From Bimastos eiseni (taxonomy: Eukaryota; Annelida; Clitellata; Crassiclitellata; Lumbricidae): a DNA stretch of 64,000 nucleotides. The notes below the pieces were generated by a model. The model was not told where the DNA came from and ran no database searches. It saw nothing but the letters and a program-made list of their open reading frames with translations. Position numbers and translations under genes: made by a program. The DNA is taken from positions 1,934,741 to 1,998,740 of the forward strand of contig OY365818.1 of the NCBI GenBank assembly GCA_959347315.1, read 5' to 3'. This document shows positions 53,648 to 63,854 of this stretch, in pieces; within the stretch, counting starts at the first letter, position 1; the number at the start of each line of letters is the position of its first letter.

Positions 53648-55122
53648 TTCCCTTTGTGTCTCTCCGTCTGTCTGCTTTTGGTTCTCTTTCTCTCTCTTTT
53701 TGTCTCTCTGGTTGTCTTTCTGTGTTTGTTTTTCCGTCTGTGTGTATGTCTGTTTCTTTCTGTTTGTATGTCTGTATGCCTCTGTGTCGATTGTTAAGTA
53801 TTTCTCTCTGTGTTTTCATCTGTATCCCTGTTTTGTGTCTTTCACTCCATTTCCCTCTCTCTGTCACTCTGCTATCTGTCTGTCTGTCGGCCTGTCTCTC
53901 TCTCTCTCTCTCTCTTCTTGCATGTCTCTTTCTCTGTTCGATTCCTTACTTTTTCTGTTCGCCTGTCTGTCTGTCTGTGTCTCTATCTGTCCGTCTGTCT
54001 GCTTCGATTGTATCCCTGTTCCTCTTTGATTGTTTTCCTAGGAATTACCGTTCAAAAATTAGTTCTGAGGAGACGGTGATGTTCTGCCTGCGCGTAATGG
54101 TTGGCGTCATCATTCTCTACGATCACGTTCATCCCGTTGGAGCCTTCGTCAAGACCTCCAACATAGACGTACGTACAGTCAATGGTTGCCAATGGATATC
54201 AATGTTGCCAATAGATTGCAATAGTTGTCATTTGTTGTCAATAATTGTCATGTGTTGTCAATAGTTGTGATTTGCTGTTGTTAGTTGTCAATTGTTGTCA
54301 GTGGTTGCCTATAGTTCGTCATTTGTTGTTAATAGTTATTATTCGTTGTCATTTGTTGCCAGTAGTTGTGATTTGTGTTAATTGTTGTCATTATTTTGTC
54401 CATCATATCATGGTGGTGATGGGGCAGTCAGCTTTCTTTGTGGTTTTTTGTCTTTTTTTAAGAAGTCTCGTTTTGAATCTGTTTTCAGATAAAGAACTCA
54501 ATCAAAGTTTTGAAGGAACGCGCCCCAGGAAAAGTGGAATGCCTTCTGAATGCATTGCGGTAAGAGTATCTTCAGCACTCCAGAGCATCTTCATAGCTGT
54601 AGAGCATCTTCATAACTCTGGAACACCTTTACATTTAAACATTTCTCGTTCACATTACATTTTCACATTTGAATGTTTACTTTACATTGTAATGTTTACA
54701 TGTTTTCTTTGCAGTTTTGCATTTTAAGTTTTACACGTATGCTTTACATCTTAACAGTTACACATTTCCTTTACATTTTAACATGTATGCCTTTATTTTG
54801 CATCTTTGCATTTACATGTTTACTTTACAATATAACATTTAGATGTTTTCTTTACATTATAGTATCTAAATGTTTACTTTACATCATAATAGTATAATGT
54901 CTAATTTCTATTTTGACATACATATTTCCTTTACATTGTAGTTTACACATTTACTTTACATCATAGTATTTAAATGTTTACTTTACATCGTAATATTTGA
55001 ATGTTTACTTTACATCGTAGCATTTGAATGCTTACATCGTAACTGTGCTCATTCTCAGATACACGACTAAGCATCTGAACGATGACACGACACCAAAAGC
55101 CATCAAGAGCCTGCTCGCCTGA
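43206..55122 (+). CDS. CYRI: CYRI (FAM49) Rac1 interactor, full gene span
   Basis: Coding runs 43218-43296, 44648-44769, 50125-50230, 50840-50976, 51755-51829, 52517-52639, 53385-53464, 54042-54168, 54489-54559 and 55059-55122. All introns are GT-AG and phases agree, giving 327 residues against about 324 for human CYRI-B. The protein begins MGNLLRVL; Gly2 fits the N-myristoylation of vertebrate CYRI-B. The DUF1394 region contains [20 protein letters not shown], where Arg162-Arg163 match the Arg pair needed for active Rac1 binding. Also conserved are [30 protein letters not shown] and [16 protein letters not shown] proteins bind active Rac1 at the plasma membrane and restrain Scar/WAVE-driven protrusion. 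The exon carrying the start has an acceptor (TTGTACAG, ends 43205) 12 nt before the ATG, so a non-coding exon lies upstream. Confidence 0.95.
43218..43296 (+). CDS. CYRI: CYRI coding exon 1
   Basis: [20 protein letters not shown] then IFVDFE plus one base, donor GTAAGC. It matches MGNLLKVL to FFLDFE of vertebrate CYRI. An upstream acceptor at 43201-43205 shows a spliced 5' UTR. Confidence 0.9.
43404..43668 (+). repeat. (CATA/TACA)n microsatellite, CYRI intron
   Basis: CATACATACATATATACATA higher-order units repeat about every 38 bp. Long Tyr/Met/Cys frames on the - strand are artefacts. Confidence 0.93.
43816..43966. repeat. (TA)n-(ATGT/GCAT)n-(TA)n compound repeat
   Basis: Two pure TA blocks of about 42 and 46 bp flank a TGTATGCA-rich centre. 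Confidence 0.93.
44043..44082 (+). mobile_element. Retroelement 3' tail remnant
   Basis: AAGGGGTGCTATATAAATG followed by TTTCATTGCATTACAT, the common LINE/SINE 3' end, directly before the CATA array. Confidence 0.5.
44083..44607 (+). repeat. (CATA/CATG/CACA)n array, 525 bp
   Basis: Long tetranucleotide array with interspersed GCATGCAT blocks. All six frames stay open because the unit lacks stops. It ends about 40 bp before the CYRI exon 2 acceptor. Confidence 0.96.
44648..44769 (+). CDS. CYRI: CYRI coding exon 2
   Basis: Acceptor GTTACGCTAAG, donor GTAAGT. Completing an Asn codon, it encodes [40 protein letters not shown] and D, which aligns with the family over its whole length. The acceptor has a poor pyrimidine tract, and a 530-bp CATA/CATG array ends about 40 bp upstream. 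Confidence 0.9.
44880..45060 (+). repeat. (TTGA)n degenerate tract
   Basis: GATTGACT and TTATTGATTGACT units with interruptions, in CYRI intron 2. Confidence 0.85.
45130..45245 (+). repeat. (CT/CTGT)n microsatellite
   Basis: Imperfect CT and CTGT runs, about 115 bp. Confidence 0.9.
45420..45560 (-). repeat. Family A copy plus fragment
   Basis: 45420-45515 is a copy (GTACCAGTCCAAAGCC, CACAGTGTCGTTAAGCTG). 45528-45560 is only the CTCTGGCAGTGCCAGTCC end of another. Confidence 0.8.
45875..46400 (+). repeat. Pyrimidine-rich (TCC/TTC)n tract
   Basis: About 525 bp, largely C and T on the + strand, in CYRI intron 2. Frames rich in Ser/Leu/Phe (+) or Lys/Arg/Glu (-) are compositional. Confidence 0.88.
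46664..46830 (+). repeat. CTGT/ATGT repeats with a duplicated block
   Basis: CTGTCTGTCTGTATGTATGT tract, then two related blocks around GTATCGCTTCTCCTCTTAGT and GTATCGCTCCTCCTCCTCTT about 62 bp apart. Confidence 0.82.
46960..47260 (+). repeat. Two family A copies flanking a LINE tail
   Basis: Copies at 46960-47065 and about 47170-47260. Between them AATCAATCAATCATAAATAG and GATATAGCGCCCCTTCAAG is a reverse-strand retroelement tail that appears inserted into the start of the second copy. Confidence 0.75.
47530..47640. promoter_or_regulatory. CRE/TGACG-rich island in CYRI intron 2
   Basis: At least six TGACG/CGTCA cores in about 90 bp, including a perfect CRE TGACGTCA (47613-47620), an E-box CACGTG (47578-47583) and several ACGCG motifs. 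CpG density is far above the surroundings. It could be an internal promoter or enhancer; function is inferred only from motif density. Confidence 0.45.
48300..48645. repeat. (TA)n microsatellite cluster
   Basis: Several TA and TATATG blocks, the longest (about 65 bp) at 48580-48645. Confidence 0.92.
49105..49152 (+). repeat. (CTGT/ATGT)n microsatellite
   Basis: Short CTGTCTGTATGT tract. A larger pure CTGT run of about 44 bp lies at 49757-49800. Confidence 0.88.
49757..49800 (+). repeat. (CTGT)n microsatellite
   Basis: Eleven near-perfect CTGT units, 325 bp before CYRI exon 3. Confidence 0.92.
50125..50230 (+). CDS. CYRI: CYRI coding exon 3
   Basis: Acceptor TTCTGTTGTAG, donor GTAAGG. It encodes [20 protein letters not shown] and [15 protein letters not shown], ending in phase 1. 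Confidence 0.94.
50263..50395 (+). mobile_element. SINE family B, internally deleted
   Basis: CTGAGGAACCGAGTTCGATACCC (intact B-box) and GACTAGTCCTTCTTTCACTAG jump straight to CATCGTTCGTCCATACTG, missing about 110 bp of the body. It lies in CYRI intron 3. Confidence 0.82.
50840..50976 (+). CDS. CYRI: CYRI coding exon 4
   Basis: Acceptor TTTAACGTAACAG, donor GTAGGT. It encodes [40 protein letters not shown] and KFDDLK. Confidence 0.95.
51258..51650 (+). repeat. (AAT/ATA)n degenerate tract, CYRI intron 4
   Basis: ATAATAATGATAATTATAAT-type sequence for almost 400 bp, close upstream of exon 5. Confidence 0.85.
51755..51829 (+). CDS. CYRI: CYRI coding exon 5 (Rac1-binding arginines)
   Basis: Acceptor TTCTTCTCAG, donor GTAACA. 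It encodes [20 protein letters not shown] plus KMSGE, nearly identical to vertebrates and holding the two Arg needed for Rac1 contact. Confidence 0.96.
51916..52215 (-). mobile_element. LINE 3' fragment, CYRI intron 5
   Basis: The reverse frame includes [17 protein letters not shown], then [12 protein letters not shown], a WN-LP type reverse-transcriptase ORF end. The 3' end is GGCGCTATATAAATTATC. It is a different subfamily from the 52694 copy. Confidence 0.55.
52229..52500 (+). mobile_element. SINE family B, full-length reference copy
   Basis: A-box region GGGGCGCATGTAGCTCAGG and B-box GAGTTCGATACCC (RNA polymerase III promoter elements), then GTTGACTAGTCATTCTTTCG, GCCGACGGTCAAATTCGAC, CATACTGTGGTTTGTCAG and a (TTA)n tail. 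About 270 bp, only 16 bp before CYRI exon 6. Confidence 0.85.
52517..52639 (+). CDS. CYRI: CYRI coding exon 6
   Basis: Acceptor GGTATTGACAG, donor GTTGGA (weak). It encodes [20 protein letters not shown] and [20 protein letters not shown] plus E. A SINE-B copy with its ATT-rich tail ends just upstream. Confidence 0.95.
52694..53150 (-). mobile_element. LINE 3' fragment, longer copy
   Basis: The reverse frame includes [40 protein letters not shown] and ISLKTFLF, the conserved end of a CR1/L2-like reverse-transcriptase ORF. Its 3' terminus matches the 37200 copy (GCTTGATTACATTACATCG). The 5' truncation point abuts the perfect hairpin at 53152. Confidence 0.65.
53152..53190. other. Perfect 18-bp hairpin
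   Basis: AAAGGGAGTATGATGCTC (53152-53169), spacer TTG, and its exact complement (53173-53190). It sits at the truncated end of the LINE fragment in CYRI intron 6. Confidence 0.9.
53385..53464 (+). CDS. CYRI: CYRI coding exon 7
   Basis: Acceptor GTCTTTCCAG, donor GTAAGC. It encodes [20 protein letters not shown] and RVMIEN plus two bases of Pro. Confidence 0.96.
53522..54020 (+). repeat. (CTGT/CT)n pyrimidine-rich tract, CYRI intron 7
   Basis: CTGT run at 53526-53560, CT run at 53608-53643, then imperfect CTGT/TTTCTCTC to within about 20 bp of the exon 8 acceptor. Confidence 0.9.
54042..54168 (+). CDS. CYRI: CYRI coding exon 8
   Basis: Acceptor GATTGTTTTCCTAG, donor GTACGT. It encodes [20 protein letters not shown] and [20 protein letters not shown] plus ID, the most conserved block of the family. 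Confidence 0.96.
54170..54400 (+). repeat. TTGTCAAT-type minisatellite, CYRI intron 8
   Basis: Units such as GTTGTCAATAGTTGTCATTT. Together with 54640-55030 (CTTTACATTGTAATGTTTA units, intron 9) it makes these short introns almost wholly repetitive. Confidence 0.85.
54489..54559 (+). CDS. CYRI: CYRI coding exon 9
   Basis: Acceptor TCTGTTTTCAG, donor GTAAGA. It encodes [20 protein letters not shown] and NAL plus two bases of Arg. Confidence 0.95.
54640..55030 (+). repeat. TTTACATxxTAATGTTTAC repeats, CYRI intron 9
   Basis: About 18 diverged units of roughly 20 bp running up to the exon 10 acceptor. Confidence 0.85.
55059..55122 (+). CDS. CYRI: CYRI terminal coding exon 10
   Basis: Acceptor CTCATTCTCAG. 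It encodes [20 protein letters not shown] and stop TGA (55120-55122), matching the family C-terminus. Confidence 0.96.
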
Positions 55123-55369
55123 CCAGCGCTCGATAGCTCGATCAAATGCTCGCTCGGTGCTCGGCTGTCCTCTCTCTCGCTCGCAGACTCCTCCTCTTCC
55201 TCCTCCCCCTCGTTGTTCTACTCGTCCCTTTCTTGATCGAACAATTCGTCATCAATCAAAGGCCACTCGGTTTGCGAATCAGGACTTGATCATTGTGACA
55301 GAGGCCCCAGCAATTCGTCGTCTTTTGTGTGGCACACGCATGCACGTAGAACCTTAAGAATCATTTCAT

Positions 55370-55560
55370 ATATATATAATACCTGAACTGAACATATTAT
55401 GCATGCATATATGGATATATATATACAACTATGTGGACAATTATATCTGTACTAGTATATATATGTGTGTTTATATATATATATCTATACTTGTATATAT
55501 ATATATATATAAGTATGTATATATATATGTATATGCACTTGTGTATATATATATGTTTCA
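55370..55560. repeat. (TA)n-rich block
   Basis: Interrupted TATATG and TATATC tracts. Similar blocks lie at 55785-55810 and 56990-57105. Confidence 0.85.
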
Positions 55561-57539
55561 GGAAATGTGTGGAACTAGGGATTTTGTAAAACGTGTAGGC
55601 AATTTGTAAAACCCTACTACACTAGCCCTACCCTGACCCTGACCATAGCCCCTGCTCTAATCCTAACCATAAATGAGTGATTTTACATATTGCCTGAAAT
55701 CTAAGAATTCGGGCTTTTTGTAAAATCCCTGTTTCACACATTGCCTGTAAAAAGCATATATTCATAATAAGCTAATATAGATATATATGTATATATATAT
55801 TTATATGTGTTTGATGCGTGGAATATGAATTCGAGTGTCTTTTGATCGGTGCTAGATAAATCTTTGGTTAGCTGGCATTTTCTTACGTTACATGTCGTTT
55901 AGAGTGGCGTCTGTTACGGTTATGCATCATACTTGTTATCGTTGCTTGCTACAAATATATAATTACGTGGCACGTCTTTCGAGTTTGTCCCACAGATTAT
56001 GAGGTAGATTTATATTTATATGCTATTACGGTTATTACCTGTGGTGTTACAAGGTTATTTCTGGTAAGTTTGATTACTGTGTTTACAACCCTGGTGAATT
56101 CTGGTAGTTTTTATTACTGCGTTTTCAAGGTACATGTATATTCCGGTACCGGTAATTTTGATTACTGCATTTACAAGGTAAATTCCTCTGCAACCTTTAT
56201 CTTGTAGTCTTGGCAGTGCATAATTATTGTAATCATCCGATTACTGCATTTACTATGTAGATTCCCACAGCCTGTAAGTATCTTGTAATACCAAACGTAA
56301 TGCTGTTGACTACAGCATTAAATTTACGTTACTGTACTGTATTGTAATCAATTTCATAAATGAGTTGGTCTGGAGGTGCGTTGCACGCATTCTCTGACAG
56401 AACAGGGCACCAGCGTAGCTAAATGGCGCCAGATGGGGCTACAGGGCACCAGATGGGGCTAAAGGGCACCTGATGAGGCCAAATTCCTCTGCCTTAGCTT
56501 GTAGAGTTTATGAGGAGGAGATGAACAGTGTGTTACGAGTTTTCTTTGTCCGTATATTAAGTCGCGTTTGGCTTATACTTCGCAGCTCCATAATAATGCT
56601 CATTGCGGGGGGGCTTGTTGTTAAGCAAGCACTACAGTGGTGTTGGGTTATAATGGGGTCTTGTTACAGTGAGGTCGTGTTAATGTGAGGTCTTGTTATA
56701 ACAAGGTCTTGTTATTATCATGGTCCATGGGTTGAAGTGCCGTTGGTGTCCATTGCAACCTTGTCTATTGTTTCCAGAGTTCTGTCTTTTACGGCTATTC
56801 TGAGGCTTTGAAGGTCCCTGTATATTGAGGTCAGAAGTCTTGATATGGGAAGGTCTTGTTGTGGTAGGGTCATAGATAAGGTCATGATAAAAATTTAAAT
56901 AATATAAGCCTTGTTCTGTGTTGCCAACTGTTTTCCTTTTTATATGTAATTACAATTGGTGCCACAGTGTTTATATGTGTATAGATATACATGTTTATAT
57001 AATGTATATATAATTATATATATTATGTTTATATATATATATTATATATATATTATATATATACAATTCTATATGCATATATATATATATATATATATGA
57101 GTGTTAAGTGTAGAAAATATATATTATGAGGTTAATATAATGAACTTATATCTTAGAAAAATTTCTTTGTGTCCAGAGACATGTTGTTGTAAATACGGTT
57201 TGTCACTGTGTCTGTCTGTTGTAACTTCAGTTGTAATTTTACATTTATATAACACTGGTACAAGAGAAACAATGCCGTCTTGATCTATGGTTATCTTTTG
57301 AGTCACGATTTCTGCATGATCATGATTATTGTTTTCGTCGTCATGGCGATTGCGATTATCGTGTGATTATAACTAGTGTCATTATTGATCAATTAAAATC
57401 AATGAATTAATCAATCGGGTCTAACATCTTCTGTAGCGTGATTTGGGTGATCGTGATTAAAACTATGATTAATGTAAAAGAATAATGTTTAAACGGCGAT
57501 AGCATGAGTTTTGGTTGCACCAGTGGTCGTGCGTTGTCC

Positions 57540-57870
57540 GTTGCAGTCGTCTTGTTGCATCTGTGTTGCAGCTGTTGCAAGTCTTGTTACTCATGTTGCT
57601 TGTGTGTTGCATGCGTTGCCCCTCTGTCACACTAGTTGTACCTCTTTCATGTGTGTTGCTTGTTGCATATGTTGCTCCTTTGTCACATGTGTTGATTCCT
57701 GTCACACGTGTTGTGCCTCTTTCCTGTGTGTTGCACCTTCCATGCATGCAATGCTTGTGTTACATGTGACCTTGCACCAATGTAACTTTTATTGGACGTC
57801 TATAACATGTGTTGCCTCTATGTCACACATGTTGCATCTCTGTCACGCGTGTAGCACATCTTTAGCACAT
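57540..57870 (+). repeat. GTTGCTCCTTTGTCACATGT minisatellite
   Basis: About twelve diverged units of roughly 24-30 bp with GTGTTGC and TCTGTCACA. The Cys/His-rich frame at 57511-58044 is a by-product. Confidence 0.82.
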
Positions 57871-58404
57871 GTTACACCTCTGTCCAGCCACGTTTTCATA
57901 ATTGGCATTTGCAGATTCCACTTTTGCAGCAATTACTGCCAGTTTATCTATAATATATATCGATTTCAAACCTTAGATGCAATGGAGAATTACTGTTTTC
58001 CTTCTAAGGCATTTTTCTACAATTCAGGCTTTTTTCTACGATAGTGATTTACGACTGGACTTTTGCTCGATTATTACTGATTACGTTTCGACTGTTTTCT
58101 GATCAATGAATGATAAATATTCTTGTAGCAAGGAGTTGACGATTGAATTTCAGATTTGTCAACTTGTTGGATTGAGAAACTGAATTATTATCATATTATA
58201 TCGAATCGGAGGATTGAGAGATGTGGTCGGCTTTGAGAGATGCTGATTTAAATTCAAAATCAAAATAGAAACCTAAGTTCTCATAAGTGTATCTTCGTCC
58301 GTTTGTCTGTCTCACTCTCTCTGTCTATGTCTACCTGGCTGGCTGGCTGGTTTATCCTGAAAAAGTTCCGGATTTTGTCACACACATAATCTGTCGTTCG
58401 GTCA

Positions 58405-58475
58405 GATTCGACTCGTGTAATAACTTCTGATCATACTGCGGTTTGTCAGATTGAAATCATTAGGCCGAGAGATTT
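58405..58475 (+). mobile_element. SINE family B, 3' fragment
   Basis: AGATTCGACTCGTGTAATAA and CATACTGCGGTTTGTCAG only. Confidence 0.65.
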
Positions 58476-59164
58476 TTAGAAACTCGATGTACAAATTTCT
58501 TGAAGACCATCTTACGTCGTACAAACATATTCGCTAGATGTCACCGCTGAGACAGAAATATTCGCTAGGTGGCGAAGTCTGATGCATTATACCTTTGAAG
58601 TCGGCCTCGGCATAATGAGAGCACTTTGCTCAATCCTTTCTCGCTGAGTGACATTCCTGTCTCAGTCTCTTTTGATCCCCGGACATTAATCTCTAGTTCT
58701 ATACTGAAATATGTCCAACACTGTGTAACGTCTTTGACACGATCTTCCTCCTGATGTCCACCCTTATTTCGCTTAATAATAAATCATAGTAAATTCCTAA
58801 TTTCCACCCTTATTTCGCTTAATAAAAAATAATAAATTCCTAGTTTTCACTTGTGCAAACACTGTCTAAATCTGACTTCGCCTTTGGGCTGTTGGGCTTA
58901 AGATTGACCTTCAGGCTAAAGGTGACCTTCAGACCTTGAGTGAGTTTACAACTTGAGTGACCTTCCGGCTTTGAGTGACCTTCATTCATATGCAATGGAC
59001 CTTAACGTTCGAGTGACCTTCAACTGCAGGTCAACCAACGATCTGCTGCTTTGTGTTAAAGGTCATCTGGTCAAGGTAAAGACCAATATTATTGACCCTG
59101 GCACAGGAAACACGTAGGCCGATCCCAACGGTCGTTATCAACCGCCCCCCGCAATGCGAACCCA

Positions 59165-59410
59165 TCCCTCCTCTCTGTGTCTCTCTCACTCTGACTGTCT
59201 CTGTCTGTCTGCATGTCTGTCTGTGAGCTCGAGTGTTTGTTTAAGTGTGTCTATGTTTGTGCGTCTGTGTGTTGATGTGTGTGTTGTAGTGTGTCTGTCT
59301 GTGTGTCTGTCTATCTGTCTGTCTGTATGTCTGCCTGCCTGTCTGTCTGTCTTACTTTCTTTCTCACGCTCTGTCTCTGTCTTTGTCTCTTTTTTTCTCT
59401 CTCTCTCCCT
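59165..59410 (+). repeat. (CTGT/CT)n microsatellite
   Basis: Imperfect CTGT, GTGT and CT runs, about 245 bp. Confidence 0.88.
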
Positions 59411-59572
59411 GTCCTCTCCCTTCCCCGTAATCTTGCCACTGGAAGCTCTTGAAGTCGTCGTGACCCATTTCCTGGAAAAAGGATCCTTCAGATTGGAAAA
59501 TGAAAATGGCTGAAACTCAGCTCAAAACGATCAACAATCAACTGCACGACATGTAATCGTAATCTCAAGCGC

Positions 59573-59710
59573 ACACACACACATACTCACACACATACTC
59601 ACACACATACTCACACACATACTCACACACATACTCACACACATACTCACACACATACTCACACACATACTCACACACACACACTCACAAACACATGCAC
59701 ACACACTCGA

Positions 59711-59780
<70 letters not shown>
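59573..59780 (+). repeat. (CACACATACTCA)n then (TA)n
   Basis: A 12-bp unit, ACACATACTCAC, repeats about nine times exactly (59578-59690), followed by TA dinucleotides to 59780. Confidence 0.93.
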
Positions 59781-59785
<5 letters not shown>

Positions 59786-60414
59786 ACACACGCGACAAAC
59801 ACACACACTCAAAGAAACACTTTAGCTTACACACACATTCAATGATGAGTTGAGCTTAGAAGGGCAGCATCGTGTTTCTGTCTTTTTACAACCTAACTGC
59901 CTTTCAAAAATTATGAATAGAACATTTATATTAATATATGTCATTTATTTATCATGTGTGTATACGCATGTATACATATATATATGCATATATATACTAA
60001 ACAGTTTTATATATGCATACATAGGTATATTTGTGTGTGTATACATTGAGGCCAGCTACAAGTAAAATTACGGTTGTCATAAAATTAATTGTCACAATTA
60101 ATTGCAGCCGTATTTTCTTTCGTGCTGCATGCTTGAAACTGTTTAGTATAAATAATGGACTACGTGTAGTTTATTAGTTTTTGCTTGTTTTACACTTAAT
60201 AAGTTATCATGCTATTTGAGTATAATAAGTAAATGGTCATTATTTCGCGCTCCACTGCGGCCAACAACACCGCGTACCACGGTACGAGTGGTAACTGGCG
60301 TGGCAGAGCCTTGGCCGCAGTAGTTCGGCCGCGTTCCCAAGATGGCCCCAGTGAAGCGGAAATCAACAAATCGTCCATTGCTGTCTTGCTGGGAATCGAA
60401 TTAATCACATCGTA

Positions 60415-60500
60415 AACGAGCATTTATATAGCGCCGCTTTCGCCTAAGTTCTTCGCTAACTAAGAGGGCGGTTTTCAGCTGCTTACGTTAATGATCAAGA
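60415..60500 (-). mobile_element. Retroelement 3' tail fragment
   Basis: CATTTATATAGCGCCGCTTTCG is the reverse of the common 3' terminus. The upstream body is not recognisable. Confidence 0.5.
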
Positions 60501-60514
60501 GTCAAGGACTGCAA

Positions 60515-60600
60515 GAACTCAGGCAGTGCCTGTCCCAAGCTTGGATAAAGGAGGACGGTGAAGATCTTTGGTATAACACAGTGTCGTTAAACTGCAACTA
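60515..60600 (-). repeat. Family A dispersed repeat
   Basis: GGCAGTGCCTGTCCCAAGC, GGATAAAGGAGGACGG, AACACAGTGTCGTTAAACTG. Confidence 0.82.
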
Positions 60601-60739
60601 ACTACCAATTCCAGAGGCGAAACTTCTAGACTGAGCCATGGAAATAGGCGTCCGTACAACAACTAGATTGCCCGTAGGACCTTATGGAAGAACGACAGGA
60701 TGGGGAGCCAGAGGAGGCTAAGCCAAATCTATTCAGGAA

Positions 60740-60905
60740 CTCTCAGAGGCGTCCAGATCCAGATAGGTAGGGTCCTGAGGCATATGCCTCCAATTTCACG
60801 TAGGGGGATATTTTGCTAGTCCTAAGAGGGGTTATATCTTGCCCTCCGGACACTTGGGATCAGAGGTTTTGCCTCCATCACTCAGAGTGGATTGACGCCC
60901 CTGGG
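60740..60905 (+). repeat. Family G dispersed repeat
   Basis: Second copy of the family at 36268-36425, with CTCAGAGGCGTCCAGATCC, GGTTTTGCCTCCATCACTCA and TTGACGCCCC. Confidence 0.75.
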
Positions 60906-61438
60906 AATTCTTACCCAGACTCAGTTAATCATCCACCTTCCAATCCTAGACCAAAACGACACTCACCTTAACTCGCCTCTTCTGACCTTCTGGAAACCGG
61001 ATTCTGGATACTTTGCTCGGATGACATTTTATAGTTCAACCTATGCAGCGCTCATGAATAAGCTGGTGCCCTGCGTTTTGGATTTTGAGTGGCGCTTTAG
61101 AAGCTTGGTGATTACTAATATACTGGATTACATTGACACGGTATGCCCGAGGGCAACGTGCTTTTAAAGGAATCAGTTTGGACCAGTAAAACTGAACTTG
61201 ATTAAAATTTAATTAAAACCGTGAGGGAACATCGAGTCATACGAAGTGCATGAGAAATAGACCATATCCGTTTACTCGTATCAAGGTAGCCGCCAGATAA
61301 CCGGAATGAAGGTAAGTGAAGGTGATTGGAGGTAATAGACGATAAATGGAGGCAAATCGGAGGCCGTGTGTGATGGGGTTACAGTCAGTTTGAGTGAGAG
61401 GGCGAGGCAGAAGCAGAGGCGTAGGCAGAGACAGAGAC

Positions 61439-61479
<41 letters not shown>

Positions 61480-61644
61480 GACAGAGGCAGGAAATTAAGA
61501 GGTGAAGAAGATGGAGAAGTAGAGGAAGGAGGAGGAGATAGCGAAGAAGGTGGAGAATGAGAGGAGTAGGAGGATAAGGAAAAGGAACGAGATTATGACA
61601 ATTATAAATGTAACATCAATTCATATGCAATGAGAAATTAACAA

Positions 61645-61720
61645 CCGAAACATCACGCGCATGGACCACGTCACCTGCAGCGGCAAACAGACAAGTCACG
61701 CGCGTCGACCACGTGACGCT
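61645..61720 (+). promoter_or_regulatory. Duplicated CACGTG/CACGTC motif block
   Basis: Two similar blocks about 48 bp apart, TCACGCGCATGGACCACGTC and TCACGCGCGTCGACCACGTG, in a locally GC-rich patch. It could be an E-box type regulatory element or just a short duplication. No adjacent gene is recognised. Confidence 0.3.
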
Positions 61721-62022
61721 CGCTCCGGAAGAGGAATAGCAACAAGAGGGAGGACTGCGATTAATCGGAGCAGCGTCTACTCATTGGCTGATATGAGTAA
61801 AGGGATCGAGAGGGGGGCAGAGAGAAGGGCCACTGGGAGGAGGAGAGGACGTACGTGACTCCCCTAGAGAGGAATGCGGGGATGAGTTGATAAGAAGCGA
61901 TTGGCGGTGTAGTGTAAAAGAGCAAAGGGTTGATGAGTGTGGGTGGGCGGGTCGGCGTGGGCGGATGAGCGAAGAAGACCACATGACCAGCACTTCAAGA
62001 CATACACATTTATACATCATAT

Positions 62023-62092
62023 CATAGATATATATATATATATATCATAGATATATATATCATAGATATATGTATATCATAGATATATATGC
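62023..62092 (+). repeat. ATCATAGATATATATAT repeat
   Basis: Four units of ATCATAGATATATAT with variable TA length. Confidence 0.88.
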
Positions 62093-62201
62093 AATGTAAT
62101 TTATATATACAGAACAAAAGAGTCTAAATACAGTCACACATATATGTGACAAATGAATATGTTAATAGTTTGCATATATATATATATATATGTAAGAGAG
62201 A

Positions 62202-63273
<1,072 letters not shown>

Positions 63274-63337
63274 GGTATATAAGAAGGTATTTAGAAAATT
63301 GTTGTCATAGGAATGTGTGCCGAATATATTTGTTATA

Positions 63338-63340
63338 TAA

Positions 63341-63373
<33 letters not shown>

Positions 63374-63420
63374 CAAACACAGCATATATATATGTGTGTG
63401 TATATATATATATAATATTT
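63338..63420. repeat. (TA)n and (GT)n block
   Basis: Interrupted TATATA with short GTGTGT. Confidence 0.85.
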
Positions 63421-63654
63421 GCTGGAAATTTACTGTAGACTGAGTGACTGAAGCACTGCGGAAGACTTGTTCTGTTCTTGTGTGCGAATTAAATGTAGGA
63501 TGGGTTGGGAATCTTGGGACAGGGGGTCACATCGTGGGGGGTTGGGGTTGTTCATTCATTAGCAGAGGCGAGTGACAAAGAGGGCCTTCGCGTCGTCTGA
63601 TATCTGCCTGAGGGCAGAAGCGCGCGAATTCCGACACTGAGGAGGAAGCGACGG

Positions 63655-63712
63655 AAGGAAGGAAGGAAGGAAGGAAGGAAGGGAGGAAGGAAGGAAGGAA
63701 GGGAGGAAGGAA
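63655..63712 (+). repeat. (GGAA)n microsatellite
   Basis: About fourteen GGAA units with two GGGA variants. Confidence 0.92.
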
Positions 63713-63854
63713 GTGGAGGCGAGGGGAAGCGACCCCTAATTGGAAATAGACGACGTCTCTTTCTGAAGACGATACGAGGAACAAAGGTGTCAGTCACGTG
63801 ACCTTGTAGTAATCGACTTCCGGTGTGCTGGGTGGGGGTGATTGGAGGCTGTGG

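Noticed and set aside
57511..58044. 177-codon Cys/His-rich ORF
   Set aside because: Created by a GTTGC/TGTCACA minisatellite; cysteine spacing follows the DNA repeat, not a zinc-finger pattern.
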